From NCBI GenBank assembly GCA_021234155.1, contig JAJEKV010000021.1, positions 13,331,760-13,395,759 on the forward strand: a stretch of DNA of 64,000 nt. Reading direction: 5' to 3'. Under the pieces are notes generated by a model. That model saw nothing but the letters and a program-made list of their open reading frames with translations. It had not been told where the DNA came from and did no database searches. The stretch is from Isoetes taiwanensis. Taxonomy: Eukaryota > Streptophyta > Lycopodiopsida > Isoetales > Isoetaceae. A program made the translations under genes and the position numbers. Below, piece after piece: positions 1 through 12,551 of this stretch (position 1 is the stretch's first letter; each line of letters opens with the position of its first letter).

Positions 1-2069
1 GTTCTGTCATCGGATGCACCAAGGCTCTCATCGCAACTTCTTTTGCACTGTACAAAACAACGTCTACAGGGTTTTGGTGAGCTCATATTTTTTTTAAGGA
101 AATTTGTATCTTGCTATGTAATTTGCATAGGATGTTTTTGCTCTATGGTACATGATTTTTCTCAAGATTTGCTACTAAATGACCTTCAAATGGCGTTCAT
201 TTGGCCATCTTCAATTCTAGATGTGGGATTTTTCTATGCAACTTAACGTGTCTTCATATGCTGCATAGACCTTAAATTAGCAAGTTTGAAGCAACTTGAA
301 TTGCCTCCATATTGTGCAGGTATGATGCTTTTGCATATCTGCTCAACCTAGCTTGCCATTGCTTAATTTGGGGCTGATTGAGAAGTGATCTTCTTTATTG
401 AATCTCTAAATACTTCATTGTATATTGTTTTCCTTCCAAGGTAATTTATTGCTTCTACTCAATTAAAGATGTTGAATTCTTGATATAGAACTAGATGGAG
501 CTCTTAAAATAGAAGAGCCAACTAAATTACTCTTCAGTTTATTTAATTGGCAGGCCTAGATCCAGGTGGAGGAACAGGCTTTAGGCATGTCTCACTGTAA
601 ATTAGCAAAGATATTAGTGTGAATAGACTGAGGCGAAAAGACCGAGGCAAAATCGCTGACACATTATGTGGATGCTTCACTATATCAGGTCACTTTCAGC
701 TCACTTTTGATGTCTTGCCTTTTGAAGTTGTCTTGCTCGAATCTTGAAAATATGGATTCTTTAGTGAATGTCTTTGTAGCTTTGTAGCGTTTTTGTCCAT
801 TCGACTCATTCCACCCAATTGGCACTATGTTCAGTTACTACTATGATCTCAGTTCTATGTTGTATCCCTATGTTGGTGATCATCTCAACTAGCATTATGA
901 TCTCAACAGACTCAACTAGCACTGTGATCTCTATTGCTTTGTCATAGATATTAGGCAGACGTCAATCTTTTGCTTCAACATAGATATTTGGCAAGCCATA
1001 GTCATAGTTTAGATTGAACAAATATGAAATATATACTAGCTTAAAAAACTGGATGGATTGAACAGGTCCCATTGACTCTACTTTATCCCTAAACAAGTAT
1101 GCTGATAGGTCAAATTTTGGAATTTGCTTATTGGCATATGAGTTGAAGTGCTTACATTTTTTGTCAGGTCGCATTGTTACATATGTCCAACAACTGTATC
1201 ACTCAATACAAGAGATTGTTGCTATGCTCGACAATGGAGAAAGAAGTGATCTCTAGGGTCTTGGGGTGGATCAACTTGCTTGCCTTAATAGATTTATTCG
1301 TTATGGCTAGAACTCTTAGCCAGACGCTTGAAAGCTGGAATTGATGCCAGTGGTGACCAATAGTCACAAGCCCGTGATACAGCCTTGCCTTGCAGCCAGA
1401 TTGTTTCCAGATTGAGGGACAATTGTATATTCCTAGCACTTTGCCTTTGATCTTCTATTAAATAAAGGGTAGTCACTGTGCCTTCACAGTTTTCTACATT
1501 TTCTTGGCTTTCCAGTTTAGATTATTACTCATTAATTATTTTTAATGCACTATTGCTTCTTAGAGCGTGGATGACTTCGTAGTTTAGTCTTTTACTGTTA
1601 ACATTTGTAGCAATACCCTGCTGAAAACATGTGCCCACAATACCTATATCTTTGCAGGTCATCTCTGACTAGAAATTGTCATTCTGCATTTGGCACTAGA
1701 TCATTATTTTGTACATTGACTTAAAAATTGTAAAGTGTACTTTCTCTGCTGTTATTTGGCAACAAAACTATTGGTTTAGGACCCTTTCCTCTAATACATC
1801 TGTGTGTCAATATCAACACATATATTAGGCATGACTGCAACCCAAAAAACAAACTTGAGAGTGTGATTTCCTGTGCCAATACTAGCACATTCCAGATATG
1901 ACTGCAATCAAGAAATGTACATGAGAGTGTGATTTCAAGTTCTTTACTTTTTAGATCAATAATCTGCTCTACTGCACTAGCATTGTGCATGTGATTTTTG
2001 AATGTACACAGTTTATTTTTATCAATTGTATCTGCAATTCTGTTTTTACTTTGTTTGTTGACATCCTAG
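1..2069. other. No gene recognised
   Basis: AT-rich sequence with only short open frames and no recognisable protein. It may include the body of the plus-strand Helitron whose 3' end lies at 4261, but I could not place a 5' end. Confidence 0.5.
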
Positions 2070-2362
2070 GCATGAAAAAATGCACAGGTCCTGGCTGTTT
2101 TTCAATAGGAGGTGGAGCTTTCACAGAGCTTGGTCCTTTCTATCCAAATGCTTTAGGAACAGGACTTCTTAAGAATCTCCAGTCCTGGAACAAAGGTAGC
2201 AATAACTCCAGATTTTACTTCATGTACTCACAAGAAGGCAGTCTGAATCAACCACATTGAATGCAGTATCAAACCTTCTCTTTCTTGACACACCTGTTGG
2301 AGTTGGATGGTGATACTCTAATACTTCTACGGATTATGAGAATGTAACCGAAGCAGCAACAT
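2070..2362 (+). pseudogene. Serine carboxypeptidase-like fragment, two exons
   Basis: Seen: an open stretch at about 2076-2194 encodes a GPGC...[15 protein letters not shown] segment ending in SWNK. It stops at a GT donor (2195-2196). After a 72-nt intron ending in AG (2265-2266), the frame resumes in matching phase as SNLLFLDTPVGVGW, then an in-frame TGA where family members read Ser, then YSNTSTDY. Known: this is the segment of plant SCPL (peptidase S10) proteins around the oxyanion-hole GGPGC and the ESPAGVG-type motif, upstream of the catalytic Ser. No other exon (catalytic Ser, Asp, His) is visible nearby, so this is an internal fragment, not a gene. It lies on the same strand as, and 1.9 kb before, a Helitron 3' terminus, which suggests gene capture. 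The exon-intron boundary is kept, so it came from genomic DNA and not from cDNA. Confidence 0.78.
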
Positions 2363-2391
2363 GTACGATATAAAGTCTAACAAAATTTAGG

Positions 2392-2526
2392 TATACTTCA
2401 CTCGACAACCTTGACCACTAATTGTCATGCAATGTGACAAGATGAATAATCCAGGAGAAGCGATTCAAGGATAAACCTACTGCATATACTTCACTCGACA
2501 ACCTTGACCACTAATTGTTATGCAAG
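2392..2526. repeat. Direct repeat pair, about 45 bp
   Basis: The sequence around 2392-2435 (TATACTTCACTCGACAACC...) recurs at about 2483-2526 with one or two differences. It is a short local duplication with a 91-bp period. Confidence 0.75.
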
Positions 2527-3312
2527 GATAAACCTACTATATGCAGTATCTTTCCTACCATCCTGAAGACTTTCTGAGCTTCTGGTGTTTATTGTGTAGG
2601 TGCAATTGCTAGCATGAGCTTATGGTCAACGAAGATACACCAGCATAGTTATTTCTCTGAAGCATAGGCAAGCAATTAAGCTTGGGTGTCAAGTCTTAAC
2701 TCATCATTGAATTGGGTATCAGGACCTTGCAAATGAGGACCTGTAGCCAAGCAGTCCATAAAAGTGGCGCCCTTTAACTTAGTAGGAGAATCTGACAATC
2801 CACTCTATGGAGGTTGAAAAGGCCACTGCAACATAGTTGCAATAATAGAATTCATATCCCAATGTTGGTACTCAACGACTTGCTTGAGGCAGTACAAGAA
2901 TCCAACTAATTCTATTTATAGGGAGTGCTTAGAAATCCCTGCAAATCTGTATGGATAGGTGAGATGTTGCATAGGAAATAAAATAGGTTAGATGGTTGGC
3001 AATGCATGTATAGTTTACGAAGGTTGAGTCCTATATGCAAGATATATGAAACAAAGTTTAATCTAATGTTGTCATATGGCAGGTAGATAATAATGGAGCA
3101 GGCTACTGCAGTTTGACTTATAGATAAGTGCACAGAGCATGCATCGATGGGTGCTGCTACATATAGGTTGGACTTTCTTACATGCAGGTCTGCAGGGCCT
3201 TGGGCATCAATTTCTAAGATCTTTGCGTTGCCAATCTTTGAATCGTGAGACTAGGTGGTATACAACATAGAGAAATGATGGTAAAGTGATTTGTGCTTTA
3301 GGCTTGCTGCTT

Positions 3313-3515
3313 TTAGACTCTGCACAGATGCAGGAAGCGCATATCTCTCTTAATTGTTGCAGACGCTGATCCTGCAGATATGGTATAACTCATGCACCAG
3401 ATATAAGAAACACATTGGTATGGCTTATGCACAAGATGTAAGAAGCACAATCCCCTCTTAATTATTGCAGACATTGATCCTGCAGATATGATATGGCTTA
3501 TGCAGAAGGGAATAC
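3313..3515. repeat. Diverged tandem duplication
   Basis: Two related units, each with GAAGC..., a CTCTTAATT..TTGCAGAC stretch and TGATCCTGCAGATATG, sit about 112 bp apart. They differ at many positions, so the duplication is older than others in the window. Confidence 0.6.
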
Positions 3516-3734
3516 CCCCTCTAAATATAGGCCAAACGTCATGTTTTGCTTGCATATATTCTTGCAATCAACATGGAAGTTAACCGCACTAACATTTCAC
3601 ATTTGCATTTAAAGGGTTTGGATTACACCACATCTATCAATGTCTTACAACATTGCTAGACAAGATGTTTTTGAATTCAATATACTCTTCACATCCAATT
3701 GATAAGCATTGAAAGATAATGCCAAACTCTTTCG

Positions 3735-3793
3735 TAGCTTTGTATGACCAAAATATCATGTCTTAGCTTTGTATGACCAAAATATCATGTCTT
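3735..3793. repeat. 29-bp tandem duplication
   Basis: A 29-bp unit beginning TAGCTTTGTATGACC occurs twice head to tail with perfect identity. Confidence 0.85.
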
Positions 3794-4226
3794 CTCTTCA
3801 CGGTGCAACTTTATATTGTTAATTGAAATGTGCATTACATTCTTATTGAAACTTTGCCTTTGGAAGTATGTTGTATGTTGCATTACCACATTACATCTGT
3901 ACAAATCTTTCTTTCCTTCCTTCCTTCCTTCCTTCTTTAATGCTTTACAAAATCTAACAAGTGCATTGCCCTCTCAATATTGCAAAACATATAGCTTATT
4001 TTCTATGGAATATCCACTCTAAACTTAGGCCAAATATCCTCAACTAGAAGATTCTTGCTAAGCCCTCCAATGTCAATGATTGCAGCAGAAATGCCAAATT
4101 GTTGTAGATGAAATACATGTGGTGACAATGCATCTTTTGTGCTCCATTATCCCTCCTACAATTCTTAAATGCATATTTTCATGCTCAAAATAATTATTTA
4201 GCAATAAGAAACCACCTTTTAAATTG

Positions 4227-4261
4227 TTACTAGGCCCGGCAACGCCAGGCACCATAACTAG
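4227..4261 (+). mobile_element. Helitron 3' terminus (hairpin + CTAG)
   Basis: Seen: a 17-nt near-palindrome GCCCGGCAACGCCAGGC (one mismatch in the stem), then about 11 nt, then CTAG at 4258-4261, followed by T at 4262. Known: Helitrons end in a GC-rich hairpin about 10 nt before CTRR and insert between A and T. A perfect version of the same hairpin occurs on the minus strand at 6649-6665. The matching 5' TC end was not found and may lie left of the window. Confidence 0.6.
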
Positions 4262-4359
4262 TCTTTGTTTATGTAGAAATTATTGGCATTCGACTAGGGG
4301 AGTGAACATTATAGTATAACGCCAACTACCTTTCATTGCACTTGCATGCTTGATCTTTT

Positions 4360-4440
4360 GGGCCTCACAGGATGCTTGTCCGGTGCAACAAATCTACTTC
4401 ATTGGGCCTCACAGGATGCTTGTCCGATGCAACAAATTTC
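4360..4440. repeat. 44-bp tandem duplication
   Basis: The unit GGGCCTCACAGGATGCTTGT... starts at 4360 and again at 4404 with one substitution in the shared part. Confidence 0.8.
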
Positions 4441-5527
4441 CAACAACATAATGTTATTGGGCTGGTGATCTTAGCAAGGTGTATATACATGTGGATTTAG
4501 CCAGACATTGCTTTCATCAAGTTGTCTCTTTGGATCCCATGCTCATGGCCATTATATACACATGATTAAAGTTAAAAGGAGATTGAAAGACCTGTAATTG
4601 TCGCTCTATAGGACACTTACTTTTTAATGTCCTTGAATAATTTTTAATTTTTTTTGCATGTTGCATGTCGTGCGTGCCTTCAAGAAATTACTTTGTCTTT
4701 CCAGTCAAAATTGCGAGTAGTGTGATCATGAGAACTACAATATAATCATGTTCAAAGTGTAAGTATTAATATTCGACCACCAACATGTCATGATTGTTTG
4801 ACAAAAACAGCCAATACATGGATGTGTAATCATCCGGCAAAGGAGTTGACATTGTTGAAAAATGTAACATAGGGTTGAGATATCAAGTTGATGGGGTGTA
4901 CAAATTAAAAGCAATTGGTACTTGTTTTTCCAGTTCTTGATATAGCTAAAGAATGTTGTATAATAGACGAAAATTCTTGCAGAGCATGTTGTATAACATA
5001 TTGAAATTCTTTTGTGCCATCCTTATGGTTAATTGATGAGGATTACATGTTTGCTATAATGGAACAAGTTCTGAATAAATGATATAATGGAACAAGTTTT
5101 GAAAAAAGAAGTTGCGATTTGTTGCTATTATTGTGAGTACAACATTGTAATCATCATTCCATGGGAGCTTTAATTTAAAAATGGTGTTCATCCTCAAATT
5201 GCAACTATTTGATGTACAAGCATTAGATTTTAGTAAAATACTTCACTTTTTGGTTTAGTGATTGATTTTGAGTGCTAAAATTTACCAATGATCCACAAAT
5301 ATAACTTTGACAATAAAAGTAATTGAAAACGTAGTCTTAACATATCTCGTTCTCTTTGTGTGTAAGACCATATTGTCAAGTTAAACGTGCTTCACACTTG
5401 CTATTACTAGGTTACCAGCCATCAAGACATTTTAGGTAGCCATTTAGGATATGATGAGAATTAGACCACTAAATAACGAACAAAATGAAGAAGCCCCCGG
5501 CAACCCACAATGCGTTAGCACCTTCTT

Positions 5528-5529
<2 letters not shown>
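4441..5529. other. No gene recognised
   Basis: AT-rich. No coding similarity, RNA gene or terminal structure was recognised. Confidence 0.5.

Positions 5530-5563
<34 letters not shown>
5530..5563. repeat. Poly(T) tract, 34 nt
   Basis: An uninterrupted T run. On the minus strand it is a poly(A) run just downstream of the PPR pseudogene. The flanking sequence is itself PPR-like rather than a 3' UTR, so I do not call it a retroposition tail. Confidence 0.8.
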
Positions 5564-5566
<3 letters not shown>

Positions 5567-6600
5567 CTGAGCAACCAATTATCAACTAGGTTATTGCCCA
5601 TAAGAACATCCAATTCAATATTTCTTATTTAGCCATGAATGAGCCGACCATGGTCGATTGCCAAGGGCATCTTCCCGGGATAAATAATATTACAAATGCA
5701 ACTCTTCGAGTTGAACGGTGAATTCATTGGCGGATGTATTTCTTGGAAGACTATGGTGGCAGAGAAGGTTCTGTTTTTCCTCCACATTACGGAACAATGA
5801 TTCTATGTGGGGGACATAACCTATTTCCTTCAACTTTCCCATTGGTCTATGCAGCTCTGCATAGATTTCTTCGGTCTGCGGGTGGGTGTGCTTTATTCCC
5901 TGCATAGAATTCATGCACCTCAATACAACTGATTCCCTTTTGCTTCTTAATGCCTCTTCCCTCCCTCGGTCTTCTCAATTTCGTAGCCTCCACCCATCCC
6001 TCAGCTAAAGAATGGATGTTGGAAAGTGGATCTAACATGTGAACATGTCCAGCTACCCTCTTTGCACGTTCTACATCCCCATGAACTCTATAAATACCCC
6101 AACAAAGTTGTCCAAACTAGAGCATCAAGTTTGACAACCATGCTATTGACCATCTTTTCAGCCACAGTCAGTTCCCCTGACTACCAAAGTAGATCAACCA
6201 TGCATCCATAATGCGCCATCGTTGGTGCCATTTTATAACCTCCAGACAGATCTGGCTTCACTCCTTCTGTATACATACAGATTCAGAACCCTCTCAGCAT
6301 GGCCATTATGTGTATAGGATGCTATCATTTTCGTTCAGGAAACAACATCCCTATTGCAAATCTTTTTAAAAGCTTTATGAGCATCTTTTGGATTTTCATA
6401 TTTTTCGTACATATTGATAAGAGGCAAAGCAATGAAATGTTTCATACTTCAAAGGGAATGTGAATCCGATGTTGTTGTGGATACTGCTATTCCAAAGGCT
6501 GAAAGTCCTGCACATGCCTCAAGCACACTGACAAAGGTAATTTTGTATACCCTTATACTTGCACATTCGTTTCTTGAAAGATATGAAGAGCTTGTTTAGT
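5564..6600 (-). pseudogene. PPR protein pseudogene (PLS/E class), rearranged
   Basis: Seen, reading 6600 to 5564 across several frames: TFVSVLEACAGLSAF; LINMYEKYEN...DVVS followed by TGA where the family has Trp; HYGCMVDLL...AEKMVNSM; ALVWTTLL; PLSNIHSLAEGW; GIKKQKGISCIEVHEF; then HPQTEEIYAELHRPMGKLKE and an E+-like segment ending near VEEKQNLLCHHS. Known: this is the C-terminal repeat plus E/E+ order of land-plant organellar RNA-editing PPR proteins. At least three frameshifts and several stops make it non-functional. Odd: beyond the E+ segment (about 5660-5580) a repeat-like piece (HGRLIHG, stop, then GNNLVDNW) normally found near the N-terminus follows, so parts are out of order. Its 5' side ends about 40 bp from a Helitron 3' terminus at 6637. 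Confidence 0.82.
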
Positions 6601-6665
6601 GTGATGTTCCCTTAAAATATACGATATAAATACATACTAGTAACGGGTGCCCGGCGTTGCCGGGC

Positions 6666-8235
6666 ATAAATACGATTTTATTGCAAGAACTGAACTTGAT
6701 TCCTTTCATTCGTAAATAATGCATTTCAAAAAATGGTTGGATTTGCAGTGATAAGAAAACATATAGATAATGCTACGCTCACTCAAGCTCATCTAAGAAG
6801 TCAGCACCTTTTGGTCACCTTTCCAAACTACTCAGTCTATGTGCCTATATTATCAGTGAGGTTCCTCGACATGTAAAAATCAAGTGTGGGTTATAACTAT
6901 ATATGCCAAATGGTGCTTATGCTATTAATGCCCATCTCTCATTTGGTCGTTCAACAAATTCCTAGTTGATCAACAACATTAACATCATTGTCTCGTTTGG
7001 TCGCTCAACAAATTGCTAGTTGGTCAACTACATTAAGATCATTTTGCAAGTGCAACTTGTTTGAATTATTAACCAAATACATATACTCCTCTGTCACATA
7101 TGCACGACGTAACTGTGTCCATTTTCAAAAGTCCGCGTATCACTATCCTCTACATGATTACATGAAAATACGCAGGATCAGTTTATGGCATTCATGTTGC
7201 TTCATGTAACCATATATTATTTGCGATAGCATTTTTAATCTCACGTCAACTTCAAGCTCCTTCTTAAGCAAAAGTTACTAAGAAAGGTTGCTAAGCATGT
7301 GTTTATGTGTTACTATTCTATTCTATTCTATTCTATTCTATTCTATTCTATTCTATTCTATTCTATTCTATTCTATTCTATTCTATTCTATTCTATTCTA
7401 TTCTATTCTATTCTATTCTATTCTATTCTATTCTATTCTATTCTTTAAAAAGCTCAGAAATTATTAAGAAGGCACGTATGGAGAGAGGCAATAAAAAGAC
7501 ATTGAATCAAATTTCCTAAGGAATCTCAAGCCCATTGTTGGGGATTACATGCTTGGCATGCTTATGTTTTTTGAAAGACACACTTGTGGAGTTTTTATGT
7601 AGGTGGCATAGGCGTATCATAATGTCACTAATCCGATTCTCGTGTTAAAAGACTTATAGATTCTTTAATGTGGGGAATGTGTTTAAGAATGTGAGTGATG
7701 AGATAAACAAAATATTTGACTCGTGGGACTCGAACATTATTGGCCCTAATGCTAAGTGATCAATAGGGACGTGGATATGTAATGTTAAGTCATTAGATTT
7801 CCTATAAACTAATCCATCCAACGTTTATGAATTAAGTTTTAACATGTAAATACAACATGCATGATTGATAAGTCATTAGATTTCTTATGAACTGATCCAT
7901 CCAACGTTTGTAAAAAATGTGCCCTTCAAAGGGTCTGTAAACCACAAAAAATTATCCCCCGTGGTCCCCGGCAATCAACTGCATGATAAGCTGCATTATG
8001 TGTTCTTTTATGACATATCACATTAATGAGCCTCTGAAAATAGAAAACTAAAATCAATAGAAAGATGTGGACCAAAAGCAGAATGGAATGCACCAAAAGC
8101 AGAATGGAATACATAAGCAGAAACTAATGTATTGGGTTCTTTTTATTGAATTGCTTCCTAGATGTAAGAGTTAGCCTTCATTTGCATTGGTACGCGATTA
8201 AGGATTAAACGAAATTAATAAGTTTGTAAATAAAA
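6666..8235. other. No gene recognised; local duplications
   Basis: Contains a diverged duplication of about 65 bp (around 6905-7035, TTTGGTCG.TCAACAAATT), a long pentanucleotide array (listed separately), a diverged repeat pair near 7786-7915 (AAGTCATTAGATTTC) and a 20-bp tandem pair near 8075-8115. No coding homology was seen. Confidence 0.5.
7313..7444. repeat. (ATTCT)n microsatellite, about 26 units
   Basis: An essentially perfect ATTCT/TTCTA pentanucleotide array. The same pentamer forms the 3' tail of LINE copies at 19448-19475 (minus) and 41337-41347 (plus), and a short run at 35717-35745. No LINE 3' UTR precedes this array, so its origin from a LINE tail is only a possibility. Confidence 0.95.
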
Positions 8236-8450
8236 CTTTATGCAGAAACTCAAATACATATTTTCCCAAAAAATCTTGCTGATGCTATGAAAGGAAGAAA
8301 TCGGAAGCTAACACTTACAGTGTTGACCTTAGAATATAAACTTTATGCAGAAACTCAAATACATATTTTCCCAAAAAATCTTGTTGATGATATGAAAGAA
8401 AATCGGAAGCTAACACTTACAGTGTTGACCTTAGAATATTACATACAACA
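8236..8450. repeat. About 105-bp tandem duplication spanning a splice donor
   Basis: A unit with AACTCAAATACATATTTTCC ... CGGAAGCTAACACTTACAGTG occurs twice with a few substitutions and a small deletion. On the minus strand both copies contain ACTGTAAGTG, the apparent donor of the exon-like stretch at 8421-8605. Confidence 0.8.
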
Positions 8451-8640
8451 TTGTAATTCAAAATTCTGTTAAGCCGCCTGGCAAACTCTAAGGCAAATTC
8501 TGGATTTAAAGAATCTATCAACTCACATTCTGATGTCAGGTAGCTAGCAGCAGCTAGTACTGAAGCACCATCTTCCAAGGAATGACCGAACAACAGTAGC
8601 ACCACCTGTACAATACAATTATTCTTAGATAGGAAAAACT

Positions 8641-8740
8641 AATGAAGCAGATTCTAAAAAGCATATTCAAACACTAAATGGAAATGGGCAGATTCTAAAA
8701 AGCATATTCAAACACTAAATGGAAATGGTTGAATTGTCAG
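8641..8740. repeat. 42-bp tandem duplication
   Basis: GCAGATTCTAAAAAGCATAT... with its continuation AAACACTAAATGGAAATGG occurs twice head to tail, nearly perfectly. Confidence 0.85.
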
Positions 8741-10600
8741 GCTGCCTAATATGACCTTTACATTTGCTTGTGTGATTTTATTATCGGTTGAACCTCTTAA
8801 GTAAATGCATTAGAACTTCCTATGAGTGGTCTTGGTGGATTTGCTGAGCTAATGTTGATCTGCAAATACAAACAAAGAATGGCTAAAAGCTCTGAAGTCA
8901 AACCTATGCCACAAATGATATCTGCTCAAAGAACTCAAGGGAATAGATAGATGCGCCCCATGTCCAAAGAATTTGCAAAAGTGCTATGATGTATGCAGAT
9001 TAGTTAACAAAAATAGTTTTTTTCTTTCATAGAAAGCAACTCAATTTGATTGCAAAGAGAGCCTTTGCTCCAACAATGAGATAACAGGAAACTGATATAC
9101 TGCATTGATTCAAAAGAAATAGTTCAGGAGAAACAGTTCAGAAGACCAACGTATGCTAATCTAATAGATGCATGCAAGGGGTACAAAGGCATTTAAATAG
9201 ACCATTTGACACAGAAAGTTATCAAACAAAAATTTTAAGGCCATGTCTTTGAATATAGCACATGGATGCATGGAAGCAAAGGGAATAAAGAAATGGGGCA
9301 GAGCAGAGCTTCCATGCCACATGTAACCACATTCCTCTTCATTTAATTGCTCCTAGATGCAGCGAGAGCAAAGATAAAAATTACCTAGAGCAAGAGTAGC
9401 ATACAAAAGACTTTGAGAAAGAAACCATATTTGGCTGGGCAAATTCATTGTTATAGCCACAATACTTTTTACGCTCAAGCTCTTGTGTACCTGAAGTTTG
9501 GTGAACTTTGGAAAACCAAGAGCTATAGACCTCTTCTCAAATGCTATATTGGGACCTTGCAGCCAAATTCCTTCAAAGTAATAACTGTGATCTAAATGGC
9601 AAAGTTTAGAGAGAAACAAAGGAAGAAACTTATGTTTGAAGTCCATAATAGATGTCCAGCTATCTCTGCACCTATCTCTGCACCTGAGATAAATGCGTAA
9701 AGTTGTAAGAGACAAACCAGGTCAAAATGAGAAGCAGCAAAGCTAAGGAGCTTTATTTCCAAGAACACTACAAAACAGATTATTGCCAAGGTTGAATTAT
9801 GAGAAGACCTTTGAGTCCTCTGCAGTTGCTAAGCACAGCCTCTAGATGCATCTAATGAATGCTCACATCTATTAACCAAAGGGGTTTTAGAGCATTTCAA
9901 GCCATGGCAAACTTAGAAATTCTGACATTTATCACACATCTAAATGCATCCATAAGTTTAACAACTATCTGCCTCTAAATCCTGCATCTGCGTGTGTAAA
10001 CAGTATGCAAGGCGTTATGTTCTCAACTGCATCCCCTCAAAGGCAATCATTTTTTGAAAGCTTTACATGCACAAACCTTGAGAAGACATTCAAGAGTAGG
10101 GATTGTGCATAGTAAATGACCCTAAAGACAAAGGATGAGAGCAACAAAATGATTTCTACAGCCATGAAACATACGAATCACTTTCAAATAACAATAAATA
10201 GGAAACTAATATCCTGGACTTGGTCACAAAAGATCACAATAAATGAAGGAAAAATAAAAGAGCATGCAAGAATGAGTCACTGCACTTACATCTCAAGGTT
10301 TAGTCTGCAAGTTTGACGGTCATGCAAAATGGAAAGAAACCCTCCAAAACGAAGAAAGCAGTTGGAGGCAAGAAGTGCAACAGAGACCAAAGCTTAGAAG
10401 ATAGATGTCATCTGCTGAACTTACTACTCTATATGCATCCGTTTTCACGCATCTAAAACAGGATAATCCCTGTGCATCCAAACATTCTAGTCAATTGAAA
10501 AGTATAGCAATGATATAAAATCTAACATGACGCCTTTCGGTAGAAATAAACGTTGCAATAGATATAAATCACGTAACTTATTTCAAGTGGCTTGAGAACA
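8741..10600. other. No gene recognised (possible intron of captured fragment)
   Basis: A minus-strand open frame around 9592-9789 and another at 9353-9715 are present, but neither resembles a known family. The interval may be intronic sequence of the captured gene fragment. Confidence 0.4.
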
Positions 10601-11015
10601 TACCAGAACAGGTCATGTTTTCTTACAAAGAGCTCCCAATAATATACTCTGAAATGATTGCAGATTGCAGGTTGGAGGTTGGAATACAGAGGCTTCCAAA
10701 TATCTAGTACTCCCATCATATATATAGGTTAAGAATACAAATTGAGTGTATCAAAACCGACAGACTATCCTTGGATATCAGATGTTACCAACACCCATCA
10801 TCTACCTCTGCCTCTGCAAGAATGAAACGCAGCGAAACTATTGGAGGTTGGACAGGAACCAAAATGTGATGAATATTGCAAGCCGTGCAACAACACCATG
10901 TAAGAAAAAAGAAACGCAACCAATAAGCAAGTGCATACCGATGGCAATACCTGTTCGGAATAGCTTGAAAATCTTGATCCATTAGTGCATCCTCATCAGC
11001 AACTGTGGCAGACAT

Positions 11016-12551
11016 GCAAGGATGAGGTCGTACCAGGAATAATCGAAGATGTTCTTCTTATAGCTCCAGAATCTGCATGTGCCGAATTTGCATGTAGCTC
11101 CACCCTGCCAGCATCCCTATCGATCTCCCGACACATGAAGGAGATCGAACCGTCTCCTCGCACGTGAACCCCTAATTTTTAGTTCAGTCTCTTTTTTTTT
11201 TTTTTTTTTTTTTTTTTCCTTCATCTCATTTTTTGCTCACCTGGAAAAACTTCCGGCAACCAAAAAACCCCAAACCATAGGAAATCAAGTTAAGGGAAAA
11301 ATCTAAAAAGTTTTTGGGGTGCCGCAAAAACCAAATTTAAACAATAGATATTCTAGGCCACATCACCATACAAGCCTACGTTATTAGCCTTGTATACCTT
11401 AGTGTGTGGATAAGGGAGCATGGCTAAGATATTTCATATAACTTTGCCAACCTTAAGGATGGAACCATTTCCACATGGCCCCATCCTATTGGCCTCCTGC
11501 CAAATGGACGCACTCTATTGGAGCCACATGGCGTGACATGGCAACCCTAACCCACTAATGGCCAAACTCAAGAACAGATCTCTTGGACAAGCAAGCATTA
11601 CCACATCTTGATTCATGCGATCGAAGTAAATATGCAGAAGCTGTAGTTGTCTTCACTGATCTCCAAGATGCTATCGATGATGAATTTTAGGAAGCACAAG
11701 GGTAGACCTTTATGTAGGAAAGGTGCTTCCTGAACTAAAGACGAAGGATCTCAATTGTCATGCTTGTGCAGAAAGGACAACTGAAAATGCAATTGTTCAA
11801 TGGGAAAATAGTGATGTGATATTGCAGAATGGAAGGACTATCTCATAACATCTGCAATATCGAGAAGCTAAAGATAATGAAGATATGGAGCTAGAATCCC
11901 TTGCGGGCAATATTAATGCTCAATTCAAATGAAAAATGTATACTTACACCCATAGGATTCCAAGAGAGCCCAAGGGAAAGAGCAAAGAGGAAAGGCTATG
12001 CACTACAAGTTCCATCAAAAAGTTTATGAAGACAAGCTACTGCAAAAATACTTGCACCAAGAAACTTATCAAGCATCAAGTACATGCACTAAGAAAAGAA
12101 TTTTATTCTCAAACATACAATGCATGTTTTTTTTCGTGTTGAGTGTGAGTTACACAGGGCAAGCAGAGGATAGGATAGTGCTCTATGGGCTGGAATTCTA
12201 TGAGGCCACGTGGCGCATGGCTTTAGGTATTTATCAGCCAATATACTACGATTGGAGATAGAGATTTGAAGCAGGTGGGAAGCTAGCAGAACATGGTAGT
12301 ATGGGTTCCAAGAAGTCTAGATCTACCAAATTGGCCATCAAGTATGTGCTTGATAGATTTATTCAGGAGAATGCTGAAAATATCCCCCATAGGAGCTAAA
12401 GAGGTAGAGATGAAAGCGAAAATGTACGGAAGCTTCTTCTATTCTTAATAAGAAGGCTATACATAAGAAGTGGGCGCGGTGGTTACAGACCTTACAGGAA
12501 CAACTGTAGCCTTGAACTCTTTTTATAGTATATGGAAAAAAGAATTTCCAG
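11016..12551. other. No gene recognised
   Basis: 11016-11165 reads like a 5' leader on the minus strand for the exon beginning at 11015. A 26-nt T run lies near 11192-11217. A plus-strand patch near 11735-11930 is partly open (CHACAERTTENAIVQWEN) but has stops and no identifiable family. Confidence 0.4.

Larger units (their letters stand above)
2540..4226. other. No gene recognised
   Basis: No protein homology seen. Holds two local duplications (3313-3515, 3735-3793) and a short TTCC run near 3912-3934. Confidence 0.45.
8421..11015 (-). pseudogene. Captured host-gene fragment, at least three exon-like pieces
   Basis: Seen on the minus strand: a start-codon exon at 11015-10951 (MSATVADEDALMDQDF...PN) ending at a GTATTG donor; a 45-nt piece at 10648-10604 with good AG and GT borders that continues the same phase (VYYWELFVRKHDLF); and a stretch at 8605-8421 beginning after ACAG and ending at ACT|GTAAGTG (LFGHSLEDGASVLAAASYL...). 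The first two join without a frame break, which chance rarely gives. I do not recognise the protein. The orientation matches the candidate Helitron, as expected for a transduplicated gene fragment. It could instead be the 5' part of a genuine small gene. No poly-exon structure linking 10604 to 8605 was resolved. Confidence 0.45.

Noticed and set aside
5530-5690. Poly(T) as the poly(A) tail of a retroposed PPR mRNA
   Set aside because: The sequence between the stop and the tract encodes another PPR repeat rather than a 3' UTR.
7307-7519. Open frame of repeated Phe-Tyr-Ser-Ile-Leu
   Set aside because: Pure translation of the ATTCT microsatellite; not a gene.
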